From positions 97,390 through 161,389 of the forward strand of contig JAFRLY010000006.1 of the NCBI GenBank assembly GCA_017431005.1: a DNA stretch of 64,000 bases, read 5' to 3'. This document shows, piece after piece, positions 43,769 to 53,910 of this stretch; the first letter of the stretch is position 1; each line of letters starts with the position of its first letter. Source of the DNA: Clostridia bacterium. GTDB lineage: Bacteria > Bacillota > Clostridia > Christensenellales > Aristaeellaceae. The position numbers were made by a program, and so were the translations under genes. The notes below the pieces were generated by a model. It made no database searches. It worked only from the letters and a program-made list of their open reading frames with translations, and was not told the DNA's origin.

Positions 43769-43781
43769 ATGAAACGTTACA
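43769..43781 (+). promoter_or_regulatory. LacI-type operator O2
   Basis: ATGAAACGTTACA, exact reverse complement of O1, 60 bases further downstream. Two sites near six helical turns apart would allow looping by a tetramer or cooperative roadblock. Confidence 0.7.
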
Positions 43782-43825
43782 CAGACAAGTTCAAATAAAA
43801 CCGGGAGGTGATAGATCCCAGGATG

Positions 43826-43943
43826 CTGTTCCCCACTGGCGAGTAGCCGCCTCTGCGAAGAAGCATGCAGGCGCGCCTGATCACCGCGCCGCAGCACGGT
43901 TTCCTGTTTCGCGCAGAGGAAACTCTCAGGTACAATGAACAGA
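43826..43943 (+). ncRNA. Structured 5' leader RNA, possible riboswitch-like element
   Basis: An outer stem CTGTTC (43826-43831) with GAACAG (43938-43943) encloses an inner stem CCTCTGCG (43850-43857) with CGCAGAGG (43912-43919). The inner stem is followed by AAACTCTCAGGTACAATG, very like the 3' half of glycine riboswitch aptamers, but the matching 5' core (GCCGAAGG type) and second stem are not present; instead ACTGGCGAGTAG lies there. The element ends directly before the permease start, where a GTG-started frame and a 5-codon mini-frame (43935-43952) overlap the 3' arm. Ligand binding is unproven. Confidence 0.4.
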
Positions 43944-43957
43944 AAGAAGTGAACAAA

Positions 43958-44896
43958 GTGCAAGCAACAAAGGCGAAATCCGTCCAGGTCGCAAGACCGA
44001 GACGGAAATCTCTGGCAAGGCGCCTTGCGGATAACTGGCAGCTGTATCTGCTGCTGCTGATCCCGGTGGCGCTGACCCTGATCTACAAGTACTGGCCGAT
44101 GTACGGCATCCAGATCGCCTTCAGGGATTACAAGGCATCCCGGGGTATCTGGGGCAGCAAGTGGGTAGGCTTCGACTGGTTTGAACGGTTCTTCACCGCG
44201 CCGACCTGCGGCAGAATGATCAAAAACACCATCCTGCTGAGCCTTTACAGCCTGCTGTGGGGATTCCCGGTGCCGATCATCCTTTCCCTGTGCATCAACC
44301 AGCTGCGGTTCCCGCGCTACAAGCGCGTGGTGCAGACGGTGCTGTACGCGCCGCACTTCATCTCCATCATGGTTGTCTGCGGTATGATCCGCATCTTCCT
44401 GAGCCCCTCCGGCGGTCTGATCAACCTGCTGCTGGGTACACAGATAGACTTCCTGACGGAATCGAGCGCGTTCCGTACCATCTACATTGCCTCCGGCATC
44501 TGGCAGGATGCAGGATGGGGGTGCATCATCTACCTGGCGACGCTGTCCAACGTCGATACCAGCCTGTATGAGGCGGCTAAGGTGGATGGTGCGAGCATGT
44601 TCCAGCGGATCATGAACGTCGACGTTCCGGCGCTGCTGCCGATGGCTATTCTGAATCTGATCATGAGCGCAGGCTCGCTGATGAACGTCGGGTTCGAAAA
44701 GGTCTGGCTGCTGCAGACGGATCTGAACAAGGCGACTTCCGACGTGATTGCCGTTTACGTGTATCAGCAGGGTATTGAAAACGCCAAGTACAGCTATTCC
44801 ACGGCTGTGGGCCTGTTCAATACCGCGGTCAACCTGATCCTGCTGTTCATCGTGAACACCATCGCATCCAAGACCTCGGAAGTCAACTTCGTGTAA
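43958..44896 (+). CDS. Carbohydrate ABC transporter permease, LplB-like (fructan locus)
   Basis: A permease with six helices. Typical features: WQLYLLLLIPVALTLIYKYW, GIQIAFRDYKASRGIWGSKW and the EAA-like loop SLYEAAKVDGASMFQRIMNV. The most likely start is GTG 43958 with AGAAAGAAG upstream; GTG 43949 is close, and a frame from ATG 43865 would place 31 unrelated residues inside the leader RNA. It pairs with the permease at 44912 and the binding protein at 45868. Expression is probably controlled by the LacI sites upstream. Confidence 0.88.
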   Translation: MQATKAKSVQVARPRRKSLARRLADNWQLYLLLLIPVALTLIYKYWPMYGIQIAFRDYKASRGIWGSKWVGFDWFERFFTAPTCGRMIKNTILLSLYSLLWGFPVPIILSLCINQLRFPRYKRVVQTVLYAPHFISIMVVCGMIRIFLSPSGGLINLLLGTQIDFLTESSAFRTIYIASGIWQDAGWGCIIYLATLSNVDTSLYEAAKVDGASMFQRIMNVDVPALLPMAILNLIMSAGSLMNVGFEKVWLLQTDLNKATSDVIAVYVYQQGIENAKYSYSTAVGLFNTAVNLILLFIVNTIASKTSEVNFV

Positions 44897-44911
44897 GGGG
44901 AGGGAGAGTAT

Positions 44912-45811
44912 ATGGCAAGGAATAAATCCTCCAACGGCCTGTCGGAACGGACAAGCGATATCATCCTGATCATTATCACCGGTATCGTGCTGTTCCTGGT
45001 GGCCTATCCCCTCTACTACGTGCTGATCGCGTCCTTCTCGAATCCCTATGACGTGTATGCCGGCAAGACCTTCCTGCTGCCCAGCGGGTTTACGCTGGAA
45101 GGCTACAAGGCGGTCTTCGCGGACGCGAACATCCCGACAGGTTACATGAATTCCATCAAGTATACGGTGATCGGTACGATTTTCTCGGTAACGCTGCTGT
45201 ACATCAGCGCCTATCCGCTGGCGCAGAAGGATCTGCCGGGACGCAAGTTCCTGAGCCTGTTCTTCATCATCACGATGTACTTCGGCGGCGGTCTGGTACC
45301 CACCTACCTGGTCGTCAAGAAGACGGGCCTGATCAACAACATGTGGGCCCTGTTCCTGCCCGGCGGCGTCGGCGTGGGCAACATGATCATCGTACGCAAC
45401 TATTTCCAGAACAGCATTCCCGGATCTCTGATTGAGGCCAGCGAAATCGACGGCTGCTCGAAGCTGAGAACCTTCCTGCGCATCGTGATTCCGCTGTCCA
45501 TGCCGATCATGGCCGTTATGGTGGTGTTCTGCATGGTGGCCTACTGGAACGACTGGTTCACCGCCCTGATTTATCTGACCGGCGCGGAGAAGGCTCCGCT
45601 GCCCCTGGTGCTGCGCAACGTCCTGATCAGAAGCAGCGTCAGCGCGGCGCAGGCTTCCACGATTTCCGGCGGCTACGCGGAGCTGAACAAGATCACCGAA
45701 ATGATCAAGTTCTCCTCCATCATTGTGGCGGCCGCCCCGATGCTGATCATCTACCCGTTCGTCCAGAAGTACTTTGAGAAGGGCTTCATGGCGGGCGCGG
45801 TGAAGGGCTGA
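44912..45811 (+). CDS. Carbohydrate ABC transporter permease, LplC-like (fructan locus)
   Basis: A 299-residue permease. The EAA loop is LIEASEIDGCSKLRTFLRIV (near residues 173-192), and the C-terminus PFVQKYFEKGFMAGAVKG is typical of LplC proteins. ATG 44912 follows GGGGAGGGAGAG, 15 bases after the partner permease. Six helices, inner membrane. Confidence 0.92.
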   Translation: MARNKSSNGLSERTSDIILIIITGIVLFLVAYPLYYVLIASFSNPYDVYAGKTFLLPSGFTLEGYKAVFADANIPTGYMNSIKYTVIGTIFSVTLLYISAYPLAQKDLPGRKFLSLFFIITMYFGGGLVPTYLVVKKTGLINNMWALFLPGGVGVGNMIIVRNYFQNSIPGSLIEASEIDGCSKLRTFLRIVIPLSMPIMAVMVVFCMVAYWNDWFTALIYLTGAEKAPLPLVLRNVLIRSSVSAAQASTISGGYAELNKITEMIKFSSIIVAAAPMLIIYPFVQKYFEKGFMAGAVKG

Positions 45812-45867
45812 TCAAACGGATTCTGCAATGCATTAGCGACCTTAACGATAAGAAAGGAAAGAAAACC

Positions 45868-47481
45868 ATGAAGCGTATTTTCAGCGTGCTGCTGGCTCTG
45901 GCCATGCTGCTTTCCGTAGTTTCCGCGATGGCTGAAGGCCAGACTGAGTACACCATCATCGGCGGTCAGTCCGCCCTGTCTCCCGGCTACAAGGACAATG
46001 TGATCCTGAATCAGCTGCAGGAGGAAACCGGCATTTCCATCAACTGGAACACCATGAGTGATTCCCTGTCCGAACAGGTGAACATTCATATCGCCGGCGG
46101 CGACCTGCCGGACGCCTTCCTGGGCGTTGGCTTCAACAACTACAACCTGGCCACCTACGGCGAGGACGGCACCTTCATCGACCTGACCCCCTATCTGAAT
46201 GCGGACGTCATGCCGAACCTGACCGCCATTCTCGAGGAGCATCCGGAATTCCGCGCCGCCATCACCCAGGCGGACGGCTGCATCTACGGCCTGCCCTCCG
46301 GCGACCAGATGACCACTGCCGGTATCGGCAAGGAAAAGGACTACAATATCGGCGCCATCCCGCAGTTCTCCATGATCAACAAGGTCTGGCTGGATGATCT
46401 GGGACTGGCGATGCCCACCACCCTGGATGAGCTGCACGATGTGCTGGTGGCGTTCAAGGAGAACGACATGGCCGCGAAGATCTACGGCGCGGCAGCCGGA
46501 TCCACCATCCCGATGTCCACCGGTTTCGACCAGTGGTGCTGGGGCCAGAACATCTTCTACGCCGGCTTCGGCTTCACCAACTATCCCACCGACGTCGGCA
46601 TTGCCGACCTGGTGCTGGATCCCGGCGGAACGGCCAACTTCGTCTGCGACGATGACAAATACCGCGCGGCGGTGACCTATTTCCATGACTGGTATGCCGA
46701 AGGCCTGATGGATATCGAAATGTTCTCTCAGGACACCACGCAGCTGATGGCCAAGTGCCAGCAGGGCTGGGTCGGCGTTTCCACCTGGTGGTACATCGAA
46801 GAGCTGATGGGCGACTACGCGAAGGACTATGTGTTCCTGCCCGTGCTGGACGGCCCCAACGGCGATCACTATGTGAACATCCGCACCGGCGGCGCCATCA
46901 CCTCCGGCCAGCTGTCCATCACCGAAGCCTGCAAGGATCCCACCAACCTGCTGAAGTTCTTCGACAAGTGGTATGACGGCAAGACCGTGATGCAGCTGCA
47001 GTACGGCCCCTACGGCGTATACTTCATCGGCGAGGACGAGGACGGCGCCTGGATCGCGCTGAGCGAAGAGCAGGGCCGTGAAATGTTCGGCAAGAGCCCC
47101 GGAGAACTGAAGGGCGAATACGAAGTCTGGGGTCCGAAGCTGATCCTGGCTGAATATTACAGAGACGTGGCGAAGATGGAGCCCCGCGCTGTGGACCGCC
47201 TGGAAGACCTGTACAACTTCTGGATTCCCTTCGTCACCGACGACACCGCGTTCCCCTGCGACTGCACCTACACGCTGGACGAGCTCGAAGTGATCGACCG
47301 CTACCGCGCCGACTTTGAGAGCGCAGTCTCCGAACAGGAAGGCCTGTGGATCAAGAACGGCGGACCCACCGACGATGAATGGGAAGCCTACAAGAAGATG
47401 CTGAACAACAACTGCGGTATGGACAAGCTGCTGGAAGTCTACCAGAATGCCTATGACCGCTATGCGGCTGCCGAGAAGTAA
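45868..47481 (+). CDS. ABC importer solute-binding protein (fructan locus)
   Basis: A 537-residue extracellular binding protein. Signal peptide MKRIFSVLLALAMLLSVVSA, cleaved after Ala-Met-Ala; no lipobox is seen. Family hallmarks: DSLSEQVNIHIAGGDLPDAF, WLDDLGLAMPTTLDELHDVL and the C-terminal TDDEWEAYKKMLNNNCGMDK. ATG 45868 follows AGAAAGGAAAG. It sits between its permeases and the GH32/fructokinase genes, so fructo-oligosaccharides are the likely ligand. A strong hairpin follows. Confidence 0.9.
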   Translation: MKRIFSVLLALAMLLSVVSAMAEGQTEYTIIGGQSALSPGYKDNVILNQLQEETGISINWNTMSDSLSEQVNIHIAGGDLPDAFLGVGFNNYNLATYGEDGTFIDLTPYLNADVMPNLTAILEEHPEFRAAITQADGCIYGLPSGDQMTTAGIGKEKDYNIGAIPQFSMINKVWLDDLGLAMPTTLDELHDVLVAFKENDMAAKIYGAAAGSTIPMSTGFDQWCWGQNIFYAGFGFTNYPTDVGIADLVLDPGGTANFVCDDDKYRAAVTYFHDWYAEGLMDIEMFSQDTTQLMAKCQQGWVGVSTWWYIEELMGDYAKDYVFLPVLDGPNGDHYVNIRTGGAITSGQLSITEACKDPTNLLKFFDKWYDGKTVMQLQYGPYGVYFIGEDEDGAWIALSEEQGREMFGKSPGELKGEYEVWGPKLILAEYYRDVAKMEPRAVDRLEDLYNFWIPFVTDDTAFPCDCTYTLDELEVIDRYRADFESAVSEQEGLWIKNGGPTDDEWEAYKKMLNNNCGMDKLLEVYQNAYDRYAAAEK

Positions 47482-47520
47482 TCTGAACGGAGCCAATCCC
47501 TGACTTGCACTTCTGTTCTG

Positions 47521-47546
47521 CCCTGCCGCTCGGAAGGGCGGCAGGG
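47521..47546 (+). terminator. Stem-loop after the fructan solute-binding protein gene
   Basis: CCCTGCCGC (47521-47529) pairs with GCGGCAGGG (47538-47546) around an 8-base loop, followed only by ATTTG. Like the stem-loop at 20774, it follows a binding-protein gene and probably raises that protein's level relative to downstream enzymes rather than ending transcription. Confidence 0.65.
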
Positions 47547-47605
47547 ATTTGCCGGAGGCAGGCAGGGAAAACAGGAAAAGATAAAACAGACAGGAGCGAA
47601 GCCTC

Positions 47606-49102
47606 GTGGCAAGTGAGAAGCTTAACAAAGCGCGGGCTTATGAGGAACAGTACGCGGCGTATGTGCCGGAAGCGGAACGGTCGATGTTCCATGTAACGGG
47701 GCCGATCGGCTGGATCAACGATCCCAACGGTTTTTCGGTTTACAAAGGGGAATATCACCTGTTCTTCCAGTATCACCCGTATAAGCCTGTCTGGGGACCG
47801 ATGCACTGGGGGCATGTAAAAACCCGGGACTTTATCCGGTGGGAAAGGCTTCCCGCAGCGCTGGCGCCGGATATGCCCTACGACAAGGACGGATGCTTTT
47901 CCGGAAGCGCCGTTGAGCTGCCGGACGGGCGGCAGCTGCTGATGTACACCGGCGTGCGTGAGGAATACCAGCCGGACGGAACCCTGAAGCCGTACCAGAC
48001 ACAGTGCCTGGCGGTGGGGGACGGAAGGGACTACGAGAAAATCGACGCGAACCCGGTGCTGACCGCAAAGGACCTGCCCAAAGGAGGCAGTGAGTCCGAT
48101 TTCCGGGATCCCAAGATCTGGAAGGAAGAGGACGCCTACTATGCCATCGTGGGCAACCGCCCCGCCGACGGCAGCGGATCCGTACTGCTGTTCCGCAGTG
48201 AGGATGCCTTCCACTGGCAGTATTACGGCTGCGCCGCGTCCAACCACAGCCAGTACGGCATGATGTGGGAATGCCCCGATTATTTCCGGCTGGACGGGAA
48301 GGACGTGCTGCTGGTCAGCCCGCAGGAAATGTCGCCTATCGGCCTGGAATTTCACGCGGGCAACGGAACGGTGTGCATGATCGGCGAGGCGGATGAAAAC
48401 AGGCATCTGATCCGCGAGAACGTGCACGCCATTGACTACGGGATCGATTTCTATGCGCCTCAGACGCTGCTGACACCGGACGGACGGAGAATCCTGATCG
48501 CCTGGATGCAGAACTGGGATACCGCCCGCAGCCAGCCCGTGACCAACCGGATCTGCGGACACATGACCCTGCCCAGGGAGCTGCGCGTGCGGGACGGAAG
48601 GCTGATTCAGCAGCCGGTGCGCGAGATTGAAAACTATCATGGCGAGCGCATCCGGTACATGAACGTACCCCTGTCCACGGAGACGTTCCTGACAGGAATC
48701 CGCGGACGGACGATCGACATGACCGTCGATGTGCGCCCGGCCAACGAAAGCTCCATGTACCACTGGTTCAAGATCAACCTGGCCAAGGACGGCGAGCATA
48801 TGACCACAATCCGCTTCAAGCCCGATCAGGGAATTGTGCGGGTGGACCGCTCCCGCTGCGGCTATCGGTTCGATATTGTCCATGTGCGCGATTTCCCGGT
48901 TTATTCCAGGCACGGCCGCATCAGGCTGCGGACGATTCTGGACAGGCACAGCCTCGAGATTTTCATCAATGACGGCGAACAGGCGGCGACCATCATGATG
49001 TACACGCCGGCGGACGCGGACGCGATCAGCTTTGAAGCCGAGGGCGAGGTACTGATGGACGTCGAGAAGTACGACATCACTTTTGACAAGGAAGAAGACT
49101 GA
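47606..49102 (+). CDS. GH32 beta-fructosidase (sucrose/fructo-oligosaccharide hydrolase)
   Basis: A 498-residue canonical GH32 enzyme. WINDPNGFSVYKGEYHLFFQ places the nucleophile at Asp39; SDFRDPKIW gives the transition-state Asp168 (RDP motif) and WECPDYFRL the acid/base Glu222 (EC motif). A C-terminal beta-sandwich module (residues about 330-495) follows. The start is GTG 47606 with CAGGAG upstream. No signal peptide, so it cleaves imported fructosides or phosphorylated sucrose in the cytoplasm. One base separates its stop from the fructokinase start, so the products fructose and fructokinase are linked. Confidence 0.93.
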   Translation: MASEKLNKARAYEEQYAAYVPEAERSMFHVTGPIGWINDPNGFSVYKGEYHLFFQYHPYKPVWGPMHWGHVKTRDFIRWERLPAALAPDMPYDKDGCFSGSAVELPDGRQLLMYTGVREEYQPDGTLKPYQTQCLAVGDGRDYEKIDANPVLTAKDLPKGGSESDFRDPKIWKEEDAYYAIVGNRPADGSGSVLLFRSEDAFHWQYYGCAASNHSQYGMMWECPDYFRLDGKDVLLVSPQEMSPIGLEFHAGNGTVCMIGEADENRHLIRENVHAIDYGIDFYAPQTLLTPDGRRILIAWMQNWDTARSQPVTNRICGHMTLPRELRVRDGRLIQQPVREIENYHGERIRYMNVPLSTETFLTGIRGRTIDMTVDVRPANESSMYHWFKINLAKDGEHMTTIRFKPDQGIVRVDRSRCGYRFDIVHVRDFPVYSRHGRIRLRTILDRHSLEIFINDGEQAATIMMYTPADADAISFEAEGEVLMDVEKYDITFDKEED

Positions 49103-49103
49103 A

Positions 49104-50072
49104 ATGAACAAACGCTTTGACGTTGCCGCGCTGGGCGAGCTGCTTATCGATTTTACGGCCGGCGGGCTGAGCGAACAGGGGAATCCCATGTTCGAGGCCA
49201 ACCCCGGCGGAGCTCCCTGCAATGTGCTCGCGATGCTGCGGAAGCTCGGAAAAACCTGCGCTTTCATCGGCAAGGTCGGAAACGATATGTTCGGTTACCA
49301 GCTGAAGGCCGTGGCGGAGCAGGCCGGTATTGACATGAGCGCGCTGCGGATGGACGGGGAGACCCGGACGACGCTCGCCTTTGTGAAAACGGCGGAAAAC
49401 GGAGACAGGGATTTTTCCTTCTACCGCAATCCCGGCGCGGATATGATGCTGACGGAGGAGGAGCTGCCGCAGGAGGTACTCTCTTCCGCGCGTATTTTCC
49501 ATTTCGGAACCCTTTCCATGACCCATGAAGGCGTGCGGAATGCCACCAAAGCCGCCGTGGCGTCGGCAAAACGGGCAGGCGCGGTCATTTCCTTTGATCC
49601 GAATCTCCGTCCCCCGCTCTGGAAGAGCCTGGAGGACGCCGGGGAGCAGATGCTCTGGGGCATTTCCCGGTGCGACGTGCTGAAGATTTCGGACAACGAG
49701 ATTGAATTCCTGACCGGCAGCAGAGATTATGAATACGGCGCGGATCAGCTGATGCGCCGGTATCCGAACCTCAGACTGGTGAACGTGACGGCAGGGCCCG
49801 ACGGCAGCTACGCCTTCCAGCAGGACAGAAAGGTCTTTGTGCCCGGGTTCCTCCTGGGAGGGACCATCGAGACCACGGGCGCCGGAGATACCTTCTGCGC
49901 CTGCGTGCTGAACTTTATTCTGGAACACAGCCTGGACAATCTGAGCCCGGAAGATCTCCGGCAGATGCTTCGCTTTGCCAACGCGGCCGCCTACCTGGTG
50001 ACCACGAAGAAGGGAGCGATCCGCTCCATGCCGGAGCGTGAACAGGTGGAAGCTGTTCTGAGAGAACACTGA
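49104..50072 (+). CDS. scrK: Fructokinase, PfkB family
   Basis: A 322-residue PfkB-type sugar kinase converting fructose to fructose 6-phosphate. N-terminal signature GGAPCNVLAMLRKLGK (near residues 33-48); C-terminal signature TTGAGDTFCACVL with catalytic Asp262. Start ATG 49104, with AAGGAAGAAG upstream, lies directly after the GH32 stop. It provides the intracellular step after GH32 cleavage. The symbol is given by family likeness and context; a close relative with another sugar preference cannot be excluded. Confidence 0.88.
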   Translation: MNKRFDVAALGELLIDFTAGGLSEQGNPMFEANPGGAPCNVLAMLRKLGKTCAFIGKVGNDMFGYQLKAVAEQAGIDMSALRMDGETRTTLAFVKTAENGDRDFSFYRNPGADMMLTEEELPQEVLSSARIFHFGTLSMTHEGVRNATKAAVASAKRAGAVISFDPNLRPPLWKSLEDAGEQMLWGISRCDVLKISDNEIEFLTGSRDYEYGADQLMRRYPNLRLVNVTAGPDGSYAFQQDRKVFVPGFLLGGTIETTGAGDTFCACVLNFILEHSLDNLSPEDLRQMLRFANAAAYLVTTKKGAIRSMPEREQVEAVLREH

Positions 50073-50156
50073 TACGAACGAATACGACCACATTCCAATG
50101 GCGCAAAGCCACTCCACAAAATGGCCTGGCGCACATTCAAGAAGGAGGAAGCACCC

Positions 50157-50220
50157 CCGCAGGCCTGCGGTGCGGCAGTGTGGAGATCTGCCGTAATGCG
50201 GTTCGCGACGAAGAGCGCGA
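50157..50220 (+). other. Structured leader before the importer ATPase gene
   Basis: The 192-base gap holds three hairpins: CCGCAGG/CCTGCGG (50157-50170), CGGCAG/CTGCCG (50173-50193) and TCGCG/CGCGA (50203-50220). No promoter is obvious, and a short AAGGAGGA site at 50142 has no gene behind it. They may control the amount of ATPase made; no known RNA family is recognised. Confidence 0.35.
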
Positions 50221-50264
50221 CGCGAGGCTGTCTTTGCAGAGGCTGGGCAGTCAGGGCCGGTATC

Positions 50265-51419
<1,155 letters not shown>

Positions 51420-51496
51420 GGCACTCTGTTTTCTCAGACAGACAGAGGCCGGTCTGTATGACGCCGCGCGCGGCTTGTCCCCGGACCGGCTGTAAC

Positions 51497-51540
51497 GGGC
51501 TGGGGAGCGGATTTCCGATCCGCTGCCCGGCCCTTGTTTT
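51497..51540 (+). terminator. Intrinsic terminator after the ATPase gene
   Basis: GGGCTGGGGAGCGGAT (51497-51512) pairs with ATCCGCTGCCCGGCCC (51518-51533) with one mismatch and one wobble, followed by TTGTTTT. It separates the importer genes from the following GH32 cluster. Confidence 0.78.
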
Positions 51541-51561
51541 ATACAGGATCATTGGGGAGGA

Positions 51562-53910
51562 ATGACTGTGAGCGGTTCTCAAAATTCCTGCGAAATCCTG
51601 CGCCTGCGCTTTGATGAAGGAAAAGGCTCAGCTGTGCGGGACAGCAGCGGCCGTCTGCCGGACGCTGCCGTTCAGTACCGTTATCTGAACGCCGCCTTTA
51701 CGGAAAACATGGATCCGCAGTGGCGGAAAACGGGGATCGGCGGAGGTTCCCTGCTGTTTGACGGAAGCTCGACAGCAGTTGTTTATCCGGCCGGGCAGCC
51801 CGCTCTGGCCGGCAGCAGGCTGACGATCAGCGCGTGGATCGCGCCCAGAGCGTTTGAATGGGACGATCCGTATGCCGCGGACCGGGGCGAAGCCCACATT
51901 ACAGCTGTTCTTTCACAATACAGCCGGGAAGGGAAAAGCGGCGTGCTGCTGGGATACCACCGCTTCGGACGCCTGTGCTTCCAGGCGGGAACCGGAAGCA
52001 GCTGGTTTGTGCTCTGGGCGGACACGGCGCGGCTGAAACGGCTGGCCTGGAACCATGTTGCCGCAGTGTTCGACGGGGAGAACGGCAGAATGCTCCTGTA
52101 CCGGAACGGCGAACCGGCGGGGGAAATGCGGATCCCGGCAGGCTCCGCCATCGCGCCCGCGGTGGGGGAAAGCCTGATGATCGGAAAAAATTCCCGCGCC
52201 GAATCCATTCCCCACGGTACCTTCAACATGTTCTGCGGGCTGATGTGCGACCTGCGCGTTGAGCAGACGGCACTGGACGGCGCGGAGATCCGGCGCCGCG
52301 CCGCTGCGGACAGGCCCGAGATTCCCTATGAGGAAATCGGGCCTGAGAATATCCTGCGGGGGGATGTTCATAAGACACAGTTCCACGGCGGCCCGTATCA
52401 GCACTGGATGAACGAACCGCATGCCCCGGTGTATTACAACGGCGTGTACCATCTGTTTTTCCAGAGCAATTCCATCGGCCCCTACTGGCGCGGCATCAGC
52501 TGGGGGCATCTGGTCAGCCGGGATACGGTCCGGTGGCGGCCGGTCCGCGACGCGATCGTGCCGGAGGAGGGAAGCGTGACGCCGGACGGCGTATGGTCCG
52601 GGGGCGCGGCACTGGACGTGAACGGCGTGCCGGTGCTGTTCTTTACAGCCGCGAACTACCGCTTCACGGAGGCGGGACTGATTTCCAACCAGAATATCGG
52701 AGCAGCTTATCCGGCGGACCTGTCGGACCCGGAGCTTACGGAGTGGGTGCTGCTGAAGGAGCTGGCGGTCGCGCAGAAGCCCGGCCAGGGCAGACCCGGG
52801 GAATTCAGGGATTCACACGTCTGGCGGGAGGGTGACACCTGGTATATGGTCGTCTGCTCCGGCAGCGCGGATTCCCCCGGGGCGACCGCGCTGCTGTATT
52901 TCACCGACGAGCTGGAGGTTGTACCGGGGCGGGGTATCCGCATGAACTGGCAGTACAGGGGCCCGGTATACGAGATGGAAAACCAGCCCCCGGTGTACGG
53001 CACCAGCTGGGAACTGCCGATCCTGATTCCGCTCGTCAACCGGGAGGGAACAAAGACGCGCCACGCCTTCTTCTTCATGCCGGCGCCGGCGGACAAGGCG
53101 GACAACAAGGTTTACTATTTTGTCGGGGATTTTGACAGGGAGACCGGGCGGTTTACCCCGGACGACGCTTATCACGGCTGCCCCCGGCTGCTGGATTACG
53201 GGGAAAATGTGTTCACGGGCCCCAGCGTGCTGCAGGATCCGGCAACCGGAAGGATGTGCGTGTTCAGCATCATGCAGGACCAGCGTGACGGAGAGGCGGA
53301 AGGGAAGGCCGGCTGGGCGCACTGCGCCGGACTGACACGGAATATCCGGCTGAGCGACGACGGGCTGGACGTCCGCGTCAGTCCGGATCCCCGGCTGGAA
53401 AGCCTGGAGGGCGAAGAGCTGCTGCGGCTGGCCGGCGCGGATATGGAGGAGGCGAACCGCGCGCTGTCAGCTGTCTCAGCCGATCTGTTCCATCTGAAGG
53501 CGGATCTGCGCCCGCGGGACGGCGGGTGCTTCGGCATAGCGGTGAGGACCGGCGGAAAAACGGATCGCACGGTATTCACCTATGATACGGACAGACATAT
53601 GCTGTCCGCCCGCACCGCCAATCCGGGATATTACGCGGGTCGCAGGCATACGGAGGGCCCGCTGGAGCTGGATAACGGCGTGCTTCACGCGGATATTTAT
53701 GTTGACCGTTCCCTGGCGGAAGGCTTTTTCAATGACGACAAGGCGGTCAGCATCCGTTCCTACGCGGACCGGCAGTCGCAGGGGATTTTCCTTTTCTCCG
53801 ACAGCAGCCTGAGTGTGGAGAATCTGCGGATAAGCCGCATGCGCTCCATTTATGAAACGGCGGAGGAACAGGCAAAAGCCCCGGATACGGAAAGGGAGCC
53901 GGAAGCCTGA
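51562..53910 (+). CDS. GH32-like protein with N-terminal LamG domain, cytoplasmic form
   Basis: A 782-residue protein. Residues about 12-255 are a LamG/concanavalin-like domain (LTISAWIAPRAFEWDD, WNHVAAVFDGENGRMLLYRN). Residues about 270-620 are a GH32 five-bladed propeller, and a C-terminal beta-sandwich ends near 765. The nucleophile block reads HWMNEPHAPVYYNG, with Glu285 where GH32 has Asp; the RDP motif is FRDS (Asp417), and the acid/base is Glu484 in SWELPILIPL. No signal peptide. ATG 51562 follows GGGGAGGA. Homologous to the exported form at 54518. Substrate probably a fructan; activity needs testing given the changed residue. Confidence 0.82.
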   Translation: MTVSGSQNSCEILRLRFDEGKGSAVRDSSGRLPDAAVQYRYLNAAFTENMDPQWRKTGIGGGSLLFDGSSTAVVYPAGQPALAGSRLTISAWIAPRAFEWDDPYAADRGEAHITAVLSQYSREGKSGVLLGYHRFGRLCFQAGTGSSWFVLWADTARLKRLAWNHVAAVFDGENGRMLLYRNGEPAGEMRIPAGSAIAPAVGESLMIGKNSRAESIPHGTFNMFCGLMCDLRVEQTALDGAEIRRRAAADRPEIPYEEIGPENILRGDVHKTQFHGGPYQHWMNEPHAPVYYNGVYHLFFQSNSIGPYWRGISWGHLVSRDTVRWRPVRDAIVPEEGSVTPDGVWSGGAALDVNGVPVLFFTAANYRFTEAGLISNQNIGAAYPADLSDPELTEWVLLKELAVAQKPGQGRPGEFRDSHVWREGDTWYMVVCSGSADSPGATALLYFTDELEVVPGRGIRMNWQYRGPVYEMENQPPVYGTSWELPILIPLVNREGTKTRHAFFFMPAPADKADNKVYYFVGDFDRETGRFTPDDAYHGCPRLLDYGENVFTGPSVLQDPATGRMCVFSIMQDQRDGEAEGKAGWAHCAGLTRNIRLSDDGLDVRVSPDPRLESLEGEELLRLAGADMEEANRALSAVSADLFHLKADLRPRDGGCFGIAVRTGGKTDRTVFTYDTDRHMLSARTANPGYYAGRRHTEGPLELDNGVLHADIYVDRSLAEGFFNDDKAVSIRSYADRQSQGIFLFSDSSLSVENLRISRMRSIYETAEEQAKAPDTEREPEA

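Noticed and set aside
43820-43945. Full glycine riboswitch
   Set aside because: Only the 3' half resembles the glycine aptamer. The conserved GCCGAAGG-type core and the second hairpin are missing, so the element is listed as a structured leader only.
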